Notes: generated by a model from the letters alone, not told the origin. Positions 35,420 through 43,711 are shown, counted from the stretch's first letter. The stretch is 64,000 bases of DNA from Candidatus Latescibacterota bacterium (GCA_022820485.1 JAJEFJ010000001.1:62001-126000), one strand, 5' to 3'. Translations and numbers: made by a program.

Positions 35420-36907
35420 ATGTCCCGCATCCTCGTCGCCGAGTGCAAGCAAGAAATCTCCTCCTTCAACCCGGTCATCGGCACGTACGACAACTTCTCC
35501 ATCCGCCGTGGCCCCGAGTTGCTCACCTATCACCAAGGTCGCGAGACCGAGCTGTGCGGTGCCTTACAGGTTTTCGCCGACAGCCACATCGACGTCATCC
35601 CCACGTACGGGGCCGTCGCCCCCTCGGCCGGGCCTTTAGACCAACAGGACTTCGAGCGCCTTGCCGCCGAACTACTCGACGCGGTCACACCACACCTAGC
35701 CGAAGCCGACGGTATGTACTTCTGCCTGCACGGTGCCATGGGCTGCACCGAGGAACTCGACCCAGAAGGCTACTTGCTGCAACAGATTCGCCACGCTGCC
35801 GGCCCCGACTTCCCCATCGTGATCTCGCAAGACCTTCACGGCATCCTCACCCACCGCATGCTGGAGCACTCAAACGGCCTCGCCATTTATCACACCTATC
35901 CGCACGTCGATTTGGCCGACACCGGCCGCCGCGCCGCGTACTTGCTCCTCCAAGTCCTCGCCGGCGCGCAGCCCGTGGTGGCCCGCGTGCGAGTGCCCGC
36001 GCTCGTGCGTGGCAATGAGCTAATCACCGCCTCCGGCGTGTACGGCGAGACCATCCGCTACTGCCAAGCCCTAGAGGAACAGCCCGACATTCTCGCCGCT
36101 GGCATGATGATCGGCAACCCATTCACCGATGTGCCCGAGCTGTGCTCCCAAGCCATCGTCGTGGCCGATGCCGACCCCGACCTCGCCCGCAACGAGGCTC
36201 TCCACCTTGCCACTGACTTCTGGGAACGCCGCGCCCTCATGCAGCCCGACCTCGTATCCGTCGAAGACGCCGTGGCCCAAGCCCCCCAATACAGCGGTCC
36301 GGTACTCTTCACCGACGCGGCCGACGCCCCCTCCTCGGGCGCAACCGGCGACAGCAACGTGCTGCTCCAAGCCCTGCACGCTAGCGGCTACTCCGGCCAA
36401 GTGCTCGCACCGCTAGTAGATGCACCCGCCGCGTACATGGCCCACGACGCCGGACTCGGCGCACGCATTCACGTAGTCTTGGGAGGCTCGCTCGATTCGC
36501 GCTTTGCCCCGCTCGACCTAGAGGTAGAAGTCACCCAACTCGGCGATGGCGAATATCTCTGCGAATCTTGGAACACGCCCCAACACGCCGGCCCTACAGC
36601 CGTGCTGGAAAGCGACAACCTCACCATCGTCTGCGTCAGCCGCTCGGTGCCCTTTATCGATCGCTCGGTCTTTATCGCCCACGACATCAACCCCAAGGAC
36701 TACGATCTCATCGTCATCAAGTCGCCGCACTGCCAATGGCACTTTTTCGACGAATGGGCCGAGATAAACTTCAACGTCGATGCCCCCGGCTCGACCAGCG
36801 CGAACTTGCCCACCCTCGGGCACCGCGTCTGCCAGCGTCCCATGTACCCCCTCGAACTCGATGCCCCTTTTACCCCGGTCGCCGAAATGTTCGGCACAGG
36901 AGCCTAG
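35420..36907 (+). CDS. M81 family metallopeptidase (MlrC-like)
   Basis: 495 residues starting with RILVAECKQEISSFNP, typical of MlrC/M81 proteins. The N-terminal catalytic domain has FCLHGAMG, ISQDLHGILTHRM (metal-binding Asp-x-His) and YHTYPHVDLADTGRRAA. The C-terminal domain has DAADAPSSGATGDSNVLLQAL and a KSPHCQWHFFDEW segment. MlrC acts in linear microcystin degradation, but most homologues have unknown substrates, probably short peptides or amides. It lies directly upstream of a TIM-barrel isomerase gene (3-base gap), likely one operon. Confidence 0.88.
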   Translation: MSRILVAECKQEISSFNPVIGTYDNFSIRRGPELLTYHQGRETELCGALQVFADSHIDVIPTYGAVAPSAGPLDQQDFERLAAELLDAVTPHLAEADGMYFCLHGAMGCTEELDPEGYLLQQIRHAAGPDFPIVISQDLHGILTHRMLEHSNGLAIYHTYPHVDLADTGRRAAYLLLQVLAGAQPVVARVRVPALVRGNELITASGVYGETIRYCQALEEQPDILAAGMMIGNPFTDVPELCSQAIVVADADPDLARNEALHLATDFWERRALMQPDLVSVEDAVAQAPQYSGPVLFTDAADAPSSGATGDSNVLLQALHASGYSGQVLAPLVDAPAAYMAHDAGLGARIHVVLGGSLDSRFAPLDLEVEVTQLGDGEYLCESWNTPQHAGPTAVLESDNLTIVCVSRSVPFIDRSVFIAHDINPKDYDLIVIKSPHCQWHFFDEWAEINFNVDAPGSTSANLPTLGHRVCQRPMYPLELDAPFTPVAEMFGTGA

Positions 36908-36910
36908 CTT

Positions 36911-37672
36911 ATGCCTGCCATCAAACAATCCGTCTGCTTCAATCCCTTCACTGGCAGCGGCCTCAGTCCGCAGGAATTGGTCGCGGCCGCCGCCCGCATC
37001 GGCTACCAATCCGTAGAGATGGCTTCGCAGGAACACTGGCCGCTCGTCCAAGACCACGGCCTCGCCATCGCCATCGTCTCCGGCCACGCTTCTCTGCCCG
37101 ACGGCCTCAACAAGCCCGAAAACCACGACCGCATCGAAGACGAACTCCTCGCCAACATCGACCTCGCCGTTGAATGCGGCATCCCCTCGCTGATTTGCTT
37201 TTCCGGCAACTGCGAGGGCCGGTCCTCAGAAGAGGGCCTCGCCAACTGCGTCGCTGGCCTGCGCCGCGTCACCGGTGCCGCCGAGGAAAAAGGCATCACC
37301 CTCTGCATGGAATTGCTCAACTCGCGCGTCAACCATCCCGACTACCAGTGCGACCATACCGCTTGGGGCGTGGCCCTCTGTCGGGCCGTCGGTTCGCCCC
37401 GTTTCAAGCTGCTCTACGACATCTACCACATGCAGATCATGGAAGGCGATCTCATCCGCAACATCACCGACCACATCGACTGCATCGGCCACTTCCACAC
37501 CGCCGGCAACCCCGGCCGCCAAGACCTCGACGACCAGCAGGAGATCTACTACCCACCGATTATGCAGGCCATCGCCGCTACTTCCTACGATGGCTACGTC
37601 GGCCACGAGTACCGACCCAAGGGCGATGCCATTGACTCACTCGAACACGCCTTCTCCGTCTGCGATGTCTAA
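36911..37672 (+). CDS. Hydroxypyruvate isomerase-like TIM barrel protein
   Basis: 253 residues beginning KQSVCFNPF, with GYQSVEMAS, LICFSGNCEGRSSEEGLANC, GITLCMELLNSRVNHPDYQCD (metal-binding Glu), FKLLYDIYHMQIMEGDLI and IGHFHTAGNPGRQDLDD, ending GYVGHEYRPKGDA. This pattern is closest to hydroxypyruvate isomerase (Hyi) and related ketose epimerases. Enzyme class is secure; the particular substrate is not. It directly follows the M81 peptidase gene. Confidence 0.88.
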   Translation: MPAIKQSVCFNPFTGSGLSPQELVAAAARIGYQSVEMASQEHWPLVQDHGLAIAIVSGHASLPDGLNKPENHDRIEDELLANIDLAVECGIPSLICFSGNCEGRSSEEGLANCVAGLRRVTGAAEEKGITLCMELLNSRVNHPDYQCDHTAWGVALCRAVGSPRFKLLYDIYHMQIMEGDLIRNITDHIDCIGHFHTAGNPGRQDLDDQQEIYYPPIMQAIAATSYDGYVGHEYRPKGDAIDSLEHAFSVCDV

Positions 37673-37748
37673 AACTCCGGCGCTCGTCGCAGGGGGCAAA
37701 GTTATCCGCAGATGAACGCAGATGAACACAGAGCGGGATGATTCTCAA

Positions 37749-38561
37749 ATGGCCTGTGAGATAACAGTCGCGCCCACCGGCGGCGCACTCGGTGCTGAGA
37801 TCAAGGGTTGCGACCTGTCCGCACCGCTCGCGCCCGACCAAGTCGCGCAGGTACGCCAGGCACTGCTCGATCACGGCGTGGTCTTCTTTCGCCAGCAGCA
37901 ACTCAGCGACGAGGACCAGGTGCGTTTCACCGCGTACTTTGGCAAACCCGTACCGCACGTGCGCAAGCAGCGCCCACGGCGAGTCAAGGAGATTTTCCTC
38001 ATCTCCAATGTCAAAGAAAACGGCGAGCCAATCGGCGAACTAGGCGACGAACTGATCCCCTTCCACTCGGATCTTTCCTACCTCCAGCGCCCCGGCACTC
38101 TGTCGGTACTCTACGCGGTGGAGATTCCCTCGCAAGGCGGCCAGACCCAGTGGTGCAATTGCACCGCTGCCTACGAAGCACTCGACAACACTTGGAAAGC
38201 TCGCCTCAAGGGAATGCGCGCCGTGCATCGCCACTACGTCGAAGCGCAAAATCCTCCCGAGCACATCGCCCACCCCATCGTCCGCACCCATCCCGAAACA
38301 GGTCGCCGCTCGCTCTACGTAGGGCCGCACCTGACCAAATACGTAGTTGGCCTCAGCCGCCAAGACAGCGACGCCCTGCTCGGCAAACTGTACGCCCATC
38401 TCGAACAGCCGCGCTTCATCTGGACCCATGAGTGGCAAGTCGGCGACCTCGTCCTCTTCGACAACCGCCCGACCATGCACCGCCGCCTCGCCTTCCCCCC
38501 AGACCAGCGCCGCCTGATGAAACGCACTCAGGTTTTCAACGACGAAATACCTGTGGAATGA
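37749..38561 (+). CDS. TauD/TfdA family Fe(II)/2-oxoglutarate dioxygenase
   Basis: 270 residues from ATG 37749. An earlier ATG at 37722 lies inside an interspersed repeat (CGCAGATGAACGCAGATGAA) and is less likely. The 2-His-1-Asp iron site is PFHSDLSY and FDNRPTMHRR, with the 2-oxoglutarate-binding arginine a few residues beyond. The N-terminal GGALGAEIKGCDLSAPL and HGVVFFRQQQLS are standard. The family hydroxylates sulfonates, aryloxyacids or other small carboxylates; substrate unknown. Confidence 0.9.
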   Translation: MACEITVAPTGGALGAEIKGCDLSAPLAPDQVAQVRQALLDHGVVFFRQQQLSDEDQVRFTAYFGKPVPHVRKQRPRRVKEIFLISNVKENGEPIGELGDELIPFHSDLSYLQRPGTLSVLYAVEIPSQGGQTQWCNCTAAYEALDNTWKARLKGMRAVHRHYVEAQNPPEHIAHPIVRTHPETGRRSLYVGPHLTKYVVGLSRQDSDALLGKLYAHLEQPRFIWTHEWQVGDLVLFDNRPTMHRRLAFPPDQRRLMKRTQVFNDEIPVE

Positions 38562-38665
38562 ATAACTGACGTTGCTCAGCTTTTGTCCCCAATCCCCCAT
38601 TCCTGTATCCTTTCCGCTACACTCCAACGCCTCATATCCTTTCCTCCCCTCTGAAACACCGCCGT

Positions 38666-38680
38666 GGCACGATTCTTGCC
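38666..38680 (+). promoter_or_regulatory. Sigma-54 type promoter upstream of the Rpn-like gene
   Basis: TGGCACGATTCTTGC matches the -24/-12 consensus TGGCAC-N5-TTGC exactly, with GG and GC separated by 10 bases. It lies 40 bases upstream of the ATG at 38720 on the same strand, an appropriate distance. No sigma-54 activator gene is in the window. Confidence 0.55.
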
Positions 38681-38719
38681 TGTTGCAGTACCATCCCACC
38701 CGCAACCAAGGCATGGCTC

Positions 38720-39607
38720 ATGGCTGGATTCGATACTATCGCCAAGCACCTCATCCACACCTACCCTCACGACTTCGCCCGCTTCGCCCTCCAACAAGAC
38801 GACCTTGAGGTCCTCGATGTACTCGACACCGAGCAACCCACCGTCGAAGCCCACCGCACCGATAGCCTCATCCGCGTGCGCATCAGCGACGAGGAGGCGT
38901 TGATGCATCATGAATTTCAAACCACCGACAGCCAACCACCCATGCCGAAGCGCATGGCCGGCTATATCGGGTGGTGCATCCAACAGTACGGCCTGCCGAT
39001 CTATTACAACGTCATTTATCTGCGTCCCGAAGCTGGCCGTACCGATCCGGGATACTATCTCCAAGAGCGGCACGGCTACCGCGTGTTAGTGCAGTACAAG
39101 GTGATTCGGCTGATTGAGATAGACGGCCAAGGCATTCTCGACGCAGGGCATGTGGGCTTGCTACCGTTTGCGCCGTTGATGCAGCGTCCGACGGGGGTGG
39201 ATGCTGAGGCGTGGCTGCGCCAGTGTGTGAACCGGGCGCAAGAGGTGCCCATGGACGAGCCCCTCAAGGCGACTTACTTGGCCGATCTTGCCATTTTGAG
39301 CGGTTTGGTGTATAAATCAGAGACCATTATGACCATCATCGCGGAGGAGACCATGTACGAATCGTCGGTAGTGCAGTATTTCACGGAAAAGGGCATTAAG
39401 CAAGGCATCGAGCAAGGCGGCAGAGAACGCGCCATTGAAGCCCTGCTCGACGTGCTAGATATCCGCTTTGGGCTGGTCGCGTCGGATCCGTTGACCGCCC
39501 GTATTGGGACCATTGACGATGTGCAGCGTCTCAAGCAGTTGCATCGGGCGGCCATACAAGTCCCAAGCCTCGAAGCCTTTACGGACCTATTAGACGCCGA
39601 CGAGTAG
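38720..39607 (+). CDS. Rpn-like putative PD-(D/E)XK nuclease/transposase-type protein
   Basis: 295 residues. The N-terminal half resembles the Rpn/YhgA-like group of recombination-promoting nucleases: DDLEVLDVLDTEQ, then VRISDEEALMHHEFQTTDSQPPMPKRMAGY, where the E-x-Q pattern corresponds to the nuclease core. The second half has a short coiled region with GIKQGIEQGGRERAIEALLDVL, a common tail in this family. Rpn proteins cut DNA and stimulate RecA-independent recombination. A strong terminator follows, and a sigma-54 type promoter precedes. Confidence 0.7.
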   Translation: MAGFDTIAKHLIHTYPHDFARFALQQDDLEVLDVLDTEQPTVEAHRTDSLIRVRISDEEALMHHEFQTTDSQPPMPKRMAGYIGWCIQQYGLPIYYNVIYLRPEAGRTDPGYYLQERHGYRVLVQYKVIRLIEIDGQGILDAGHVGLLPFAPLMQRPTGVDAEAWLRQCVNRAQEVPMDEPLKATYLADLAILSGLVYKSETIMTIIAEETMYESSVVQYFTEKGIKQGIEQGGRERAIEALLDVLDIRFGLVASDPLTARIGTIDDVQRLKQLHRAAIQVPSLEAFTDLLDADE

Positions 39608-39665
39608 GCTGAGTAGAGGCTCTTCGTAAGGGAACTATATAGCTAAGTTACCAGAATAGGCACAG

Positions 39666-39701
39666 AAAGGCCCCGGTAGCGAGAAACTACCGGGGCCTTT
39701 T
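39666..39701. terminator. Strong hairpin terminator, usable in both directions
   Basis: AAAGGCCCCGGTAG pairs perfectly with CTACCGGGGCCTTT around a 7-base loop, followed by TTTT on the plus strand. It ends the Rpn-like gene; on the minus strand it contains the TAG of the 49-residue gene within its stem. Confidence 0.85.
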
Positions 39702-39836
39702 CCGCGTCTGGCGCTGGAGGGGCTTAGGGGGGCGGGCATTCTCACAGATGCGCCGCGCTATCTCTTCGGGCGTGGCGTTGATGCGGAGGACCCTTGTCTC
39801 AGGCCGTCCCCGTCGAGGGCTATCTTTCTTAGACAT
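39687..39836 (-). CDS. Small basic protein of unknown function (49 residues)
   Basis: MSKKDSPRRGRPETRVLRIN, then TPEEIARRI and an arginine/proline-rich tail. The ATG has an ideal AAGGAG site 6 bases upstream, and the stop lies inside a terminator stem, which together support a real gene despite its size. The basic ends and central helix suggest nucleic-acid or ribosome binding, but I do not recognise the family. It follows, by 15 bases, a MITE-split membrane-peptide gene that has the same AAGGAGCTAG leader. Confidence 0.6.
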   Translation of the reverse strand: MSKKDSPRRGRPETRVLRINATPEEIARRICENARPPKPLQRQTRKRPR

Positions 39837-39851
39837 GACTAGCTCCTTACT

Positions 39852-40118
39852 CTATGGTTTAGGGGCGTGGCCTTCGAGGTGGGCATCTATGCGGCGATTA
39901 AGCTCATCTATGCGGTTGCCCAAGCTCTTTATATAGCAGTCCTAAATGATTTGAAAGCATGCGTTCATCAGCCCGGTCTCTTTTACCTATGCGTCATTCC
40001 CGCGCAAGCGGGAATCCAGTCTTGAATGATTTAGGGTTGCTATATCAGCGTGTAGAAATCGCCAAACGGCTATTATGGCGGCGAGCAGTACGGCAGGGGT
40101 GATGTACTCAGATAACAT
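39852..40118 (-). pseudogene. Small membrane/coiled-coil protein gene split by a MITE
   Basis: From an ATG at 40118 with an AAGGAG site, the frame encodes MLSEYITPAVLLAAIIAVW (one membrane helix) and RFLHADI, then enters the MITE and stops at 39987. Removing the 109-bp element and one TA restores one 51-residue frame, continuing as KSLGNRIDELNRRIDAHLEG, a heptad-like coiled coil, to a TAG at 39852. The restored gene length is an exact multiple of three. The interrupted form would make a 43-residue product with a foreign tail. Confidence 0.75.
39934..40042. mobile_element. 109-bp MITE with TA target duplication
   Basis: The ends are imperfect inverted repeats (TAGCAGTCCTAAATGATT and, on the other strand, TAGCAACCCTAAATCATT; 15 of 18 identical). 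TA follows the pattern of IS630/mariner-type insertion, duplicated at 39932-39933 and 40043-40044. It carries an internal palindrome ATTCCCGC-GCAA-GCGGGAAT (39996-40015) related to the one at 51541-51560. It has no coding capacity of its own. Confidence 0.75.
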
Positions 40119-40166
40119 GGCTAGCTCCTTATGAATGGTACAGAGGTATAATAAAAAATATAGGAC

Positions 40167-40367
40167 TTACGCAAGCGCCATTGGAATAGCAGGATTTTTG
40201 AGTTGCTGTCTCACGTAGTCAGCAAGCCCCCCGTATTTGACCTGATAAATGGTTTGTCCTGTTTGGTAGGCCACCTCTCGATTTTTAATCCGTATTCTTC
40301 TGGTTTCCCTATGAGAAGCGTTACCAGAAAATCCCGATTTGGGGCAAACCCGTCGTTTTCAAGTAAC
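40167..40367 (-). pseudogene. Possible frameshifted remnant gene
   Basis: Two minus-strand frames read protein-like sequence in succession: GFAPNRDFLVTLLIGKPEEYG in one, then IYQVKYGGLADYVRQQLKNP to a TAA at 40167 in another. No start codon with a ribosome site is found. A decayed small gene with a frameshift is the simplest reading; no family is recognised. Confidence 0.3.
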
Positions 40368-40378
40368 TATACAAGCCC

Positions 40379-40786
40379 CTATTTTACATAAACTACAATG
40401 TCTGTTTGTGTTTCCCTTCTATGGATTTGTTTAGTGACTGCAAGCTGTAACAGCTTTTCAAGAGGGTCAATAATATCGACGTATCCCGCTCTAATAACCC
40501 TAACCCGAACACTTGGCAAGTGTTCGATATTCACATATTCGACTTCTTCGGATCCTAGCGGGTCTTGCCAGATTGTTCTTAGATAGATGCCCCGAAATCG
40601 CTTCGGTGTTATTCTCGAATCGTGCAGTTCAACCCAATCTTTATCTGACTCCGCATCATAAAGCTGATTAGATAGCCTAAACTCAATGGGAATATCCTCG
40701 TTTTCTATCCCCATCGGAAGAGGGCGCAAGTTAGAGGGACTTATACTTATACAGGAGGATAGCACCAAGACCAATAAAAACATCAT
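40379..40786 (-). CDS. Small putative lipoprotein, unknown function
   Basis: 135 residues from ATG 40786. MMFLLVLVLSSC is a short signal with a lipobox-like LSSC, so it is probably anchored to a membrane. The rest (EFRLSNQLYDAESDKDWVEL, IEHLPSVRVRVIRAGYVDII) looks like a small mixed alpha/beta domain; no family is recognised. It starts one base after the stop of the upstream cysteine-containing gene, so the two are co-translated. A+T content is higher than in flanking DNA. Confidence 0.6.
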   Translation of the reverse strand: MMFLLVLVLSSCISISPSNLRPLPMGIENEDIPIEFRLSNQLYDAESDKDWVELHDSRITPKRFRGIYLRTIWQDPLGSEEVEYVNIEHLPSVRVRVIRAGYVDIIDPLEKLLQLAVTKQIHRRETQTDIVVYVK

Positions 40787-40787
40787 A

Positions 40788-41105
40788 TTAATTTCTCGGC
40801 GCACTATCTTGAAGCGTTACACCTACATTGACTGGTATATCGGTAAGCCGACGTAAGCCTAGCTTTTCTTCTCGGTGTTCTTGATTCTCATGTAGAGCTA
40901 TCATAGCTACCATTTGGGCTGTCTGTAACGCGCGCTCTTTTTCCTCAAGTTCTTGCTCAAGAACGTCTATCCGTTCTCTTAAACACTCTATGCAGTCCTC
41001 GCCCATACATTGGCAATACGCATACGGATGCCTGACATAAGGCTGCTCTAGTGGGTCTTGCTGTAAATGTTGGGAGTTATTACACTTAGAGGCATGAGAT
41101 ACCAT
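40788..41105 (-). CDS. Small cysteine-motif coiled-coil protein, unknown function
   Basis: 105 residues from ATG 41105, which has a GGAGGAA site; an earlier in-frame ATG at 41144 has none. It contains CQCMGEDCIEC, a CxC-x4-CxxC cluster that might bind a metal, then a heptad helix RERIDVLEQELEEKERALQ, and a short C-terminal tail. First gene of a minus-strand unit with a lipoprotein gene. The family is not recognised. Confidence 0.55.
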   Translation of the reverse strand: MVSHASKCNNSQHLQQDPLEQPYVRHPYAYCQCMGEDCIECLRERIDVLEQELEEKERALQTAQMVAMIALHENQEHREEKLGLRRLTDIPVNVGVTLQDSAPRN

Positions 41106-41143
41106 AGCGATTCCTCCACTGGTAATGGGGTTATGGTGTCTCA

Positions 41144-41218
41144 TTACTAAGGCACTTCCTAGGGTGCTTTAGTAACGAGCGGCCCCGCAAGTCCCTTACG
41201 GGAGCAGGCGGGGCCTTT
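41144..41218 (+). terminator. Tandem hairpins, second one terminator-like
   Basis: Stem 1 pairs TTACTAAGGCAC (41144-41155) with GTGCTTTAGTAA (41164-41175). Stem 2 pairs GGCCCCGC (41181-41188) with GCGGGGCC (41208-41215), followed by TTT. No plus-strand gene ends just upstream, so they may be relics or insulate the sulfatase gene from upstream transcription. Confidence 0.5.
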
Positions 41219-41350
41219 GAAAAACTGGTTCTAAGGTAGGGATTTAGGTGAGTAAGTCAAGTCTGTGTAGCCAAGTATATAAGCCCCCTTTTTATCACAA
41301 CCTGTTCCTTTCGAACCGGACCCCTGTGCCCTCCTAACTCACCGAAAAAA

Positions 41351-42871
41351 ATGACCAAGCCGAACATACTGATCTTCATGACCGACCAGCAACGGGCGTG
41401 TTCTGTGCTACCTAACAACGAGTACAAAGCGAAGACACCCGTACTCGACGAGTTCCGCGAAGAGAGCGTCACCTTCAGTCGCGCCTTCTGCCCGTCACCG
41501 CACTGCTGCCCGTCACGTGCGTCGTTCATGACCGGCCTGATGCCGACCCAGCACGGCGTCTGGCACAACGTGAACGTCGCCAATGCCATCACCCGTGGCT
41601 TGAAGGACCACATCCGCCCCTGGAGCGTGGACATGCGGGAAGCGGGTTACCGCATGTTCTTTTCGGGTAAGTGGCACGTCAGCAGCTATCAACAGCCGCA
41701 CGACTATGGCTGGGAGTACGTTTCGCCGGGAAGTGCGCCCCCCAGCAGACGACTGAGCCGCGACGAGCAGGACGCGGCAGCCCGCGAACGCGAACTGCAC
41801 AATTTGCAACGACATGCTGGGGACCACGGCGGCAGCGAGCGGGAACCCGGTGAGGTCAAGCGTGCGGGGATGCGTCCGTACATTCACTATGGAGACAACA
41901 CCCATCCCTTCCTAGCGCAGTACTTCCGCGACGGGGAAGAAGACAACCCATTCGGCGACCGCACAGTGGTCGATGCCGCGCTGGCAAAAATGGATTCATT
42001 AGACGGAAATGAGCCGTGGTGCCTGTATGTTGGCACCCTCGGTCCGCACGATCCGTATGTCGCACCCAAGCGTTTCCTCGATCTATATGAAGGCGTGGAG
42101 TTCCCACTACCCGACACCTTCGACGATCCAATGGATGACAAACCAGCCCTCTACCGCCGCACCCGCGACCGCTTTGCTCAGTTGACGTGCGAGGAACATC
42201 AGGACGCGATCAAGCACTACTTGGCGTTCTGCACCTATGAGGACTGGCTCTTCGGGCGGCTGATTGACAAGCTCAAAGAGCGCGGAGAGTACGAAGACGC
42301 AATCGTCCTCTACCTCTCCGATCACGGTGACTACCTAGGCGATCACGGCCTGTGGTGTAAGGGCTTGCCGTCGTTTCTAAGCTGCTACCACGTGCCAGCG
42401 ATCGCGAAGATGCCGGGCGGACAGCAGGGGGTGGTGCGCGACGAGTTCGTGTCGCTCTGTGACTTCGCGCCGACATTGCTTGAGATGGGTACCGCGGAAA
42501 GCCCGGTGGAGTTTGCCGGTGCCAGCCTGATGCCGTTGCTCAAGGGCGAAACACCGGCCGACTGGCGCGATGCGCTCTTCTTCCAGACGAATGGGAACGA
42601 AACCTATGGCATCCAACGCTCCACCGTCACCGACAAGTGGCGATTCGTCTTCAATGGATTTGACTACGACGAACTATACGACTTAGAGCGCGATCCCGGA
42701 CAGATACAGAACCTCGCACCCGATCCGCAATACCAGCCAGTCGTCGAGGAAATGTATCGCCGCATCTGGACGTTCGGCCTTGAACACGAGGAACACTTGC
42801 TCAACGAGTATATCATGACCGCGATGGCAGATTACGGGCCGGGGGTTGTGGTCGGAAAGTCTGCCAGCTAA
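41351..42871 (+). CDS. Sulfatase (type I, formylglycine-dependent)
   Basis: 506 residues. NILIFMTDQQRA supplies metal-binding aspartates, and the maturation motif CCPSRASFMTG holds the cysteine converted to formylglycine (Cys52 in C-x-P-S-R). Other alkaline-phosphatase-superfamily motifs are GKWHVSSYQQPHDYGW, VGTLGPHDPYV, YLSDHGDYLGDHGLWCKG and a C-terminal ELYDLERDPGQIQNLA. No signal peptide is visible, so it may be cytoplasmic. It would remove sulfate from a sugar or aryl ester. It is preceded by an A+T-rich islet and followed by a toxin-antitoxin pair. Confidence 0.92.
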   Translation: MTKPNILIFMTDQQRACSVLPNNEYKAKTPVLDEFREESVTFSRAFCPSPHCCPSRASFMTGLMPTQHGVWHNVNVANAITRGLKDHIRPWSVDMREAGYRMFFSGKWHVSSYQQPHDYGWEYVSPGSAPPSRRLSRDEQDAAARERELHNLQRHAGDHGGSEREPGEVKRAGMRPYIHYGDNTHPFLAQYFRDGEEDNPFGDRTVVDAALAKMDSLDGNEPWCLYVGTLGPHDPYVAPKRFLDLYEGVEFPLPDTFDDPMDDKPALYRRTRDRFAQLTCEEHQDAIKHYLAFCTYEDWLFGRLIDKLKERGEYEDAIVLYLSDHGDYLGDHGLWCKGLPSFLSCYHVPAIAKMPGGQQGVVRDEFVSLCDFAPTLLEMGTAESPVEFAGASLMPLLKGETPADWRDALFFQTNGNETYGIQRSTVTDKWRFVFNGFDYDELYDLERDPGQIQNLAPDPQYQPVVEEMYRRIWTFGLEHEEHLLNEYIMTAMADYGPGVVVGKSAS

Positions 42872-42910
42872 TCTCCATCTTAGCGGAGTTTGCGCTCAGG
42901 TGTTATTTTC

Positions 42911-42926
42911 CTTACTTTCAAGTAAG
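42911..42926. promoter_or_regulatory. Palindrome upstream of the AbrB/PIN pair
   Basis: CTTACTT and AAGTAAG separated by TC, 43 bases before the antitoxin ATG. The position suits an autoregulatory operator for the AbrB-type antitoxin. Confidence 0.4.
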
Positions 42927-42968
42927 AAATAAACACTCAACACAAGCATTCAACAGGAGAATCTCAGT

Positions 42969-43223
42969 ATGGCAATAGCAAAGCTAACAAGCAAGGGGCA
43001 AGTCACAATTCCCAAAACCGTTCGCGATGCTCTTCAACTCCGCGAGGGCGATAAAGTCGATTTTATGCTTACAGAAAATGGTGAAGCACTTCTAAAGCCC
43101 ATGACCAAAACCATAAAAGTAGATGAAATTTTCGGAGAGTTGTATAAATCTGACAGAAAGCCTATTTCGGTTCACCAAATGAAGTCTGGAATTAGGCAAA
43201 AAATGAAGGCGCGTTTTAAGTGA
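42969..43223 (+). CDS. AbrB/MazE-type antitoxin
   Basis: 84 residues: LTSKGQVTIPKTVRDALQLREGDKV is the swapped-hairpin SpoVT-AbrB DNA-binding domain, followed by a C-terminal tail that would bind the toxin. An AGGAG site precedes the ATG. It overlaps the PIN gene by four bases (GTGA). The pair is visibly A+T-rich compared with the sulfatase and SDR genes on either side, suggesting recent transfer. Confidence 0.88.
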   Translation: MAIAKLTSKGQVTIPKTVRDALQLREGDKVDFMLTENGEALLKPMTKTIKVDEIFGELYKSDRKPISVHQMKSGIRQKMKARFK

Positions 43224-43618
43224 AGGCATTAGACACGAATGTGCTTGTTCGCTTTCTTGTACGGGATGATAAAAAACAAGCAGAAACTGTGTACAGACTT
43301 TTTAAAAGAGCGGAAAGTAGAAACGACCCCTTTTTTGTTCCTTTGCTCGTCGTGCTTGAAACCATCTGGGTACTCGAATCTGCATATGAAATCTCACGCG
43401 AGAAAATCCGCGCGTCTCTGCAGAAACTTCTCCTTATGCCTATTTTGATATTTGAGGCTCAATCTGCTCTGCAAAGTACTCTCTCGTCTGCTCAGACAAA
43501 CAAAATAGATCTTGCAGATTTGTTAATTGCACATTCAGCAAAATTTTCAAATTGTGATGGTGTTCTCACTTTCGATAAAAAAGCATCTAAATTCACGCTG
43601 TTCGAGCAGTTGACGTAA
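43220..43618 (+). CDS. vapC: PIN-domain toxin (VapC-like)
   Basis: 132 residues starting MKALDTNVLVRFLVRDD, with further PIN acidic residues in LVVLETIWVL, KIDLADLLIA and VLTFDKKASK. Predicted RNase toxin, translated from a GTG that overlaps the antitoxin stop. Complete length. Confidence 0.88.
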   Translation: MKALDTNVLVRFLVRDDKKQAETVYRLFKRAESRNDPFFVPLLVVLETIWVLESAYEISREKIRASLQKLLLMPILIFEAQSALQSTLSSAQTNKIDLADLLIAHSAKFSNCDGVLTFDKKASKFTLFEQLT

Positions 43619-43711
43619 TCGACATTTCTAGTTCCTACAGCACAAGGGTGGAGATATACACACCGCCATCGCAATGCTGCCGCCCAACTCCTTAATCACG
43701 TGGAGAACCTC

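Noticed and set aside
37700..37735. Start of the TauD gene at 37722
   Set aside because: The ATG lies in a scattered CGCAGATGAA-type repeat, and the later ATG at 37749 fits homologue starts better.
41181..41218. tRNA-like or rRNA element
   Set aside because: The GC stem lacks a cloverleaf and the conserved T-loop; a terminator-type hairpin explains it.
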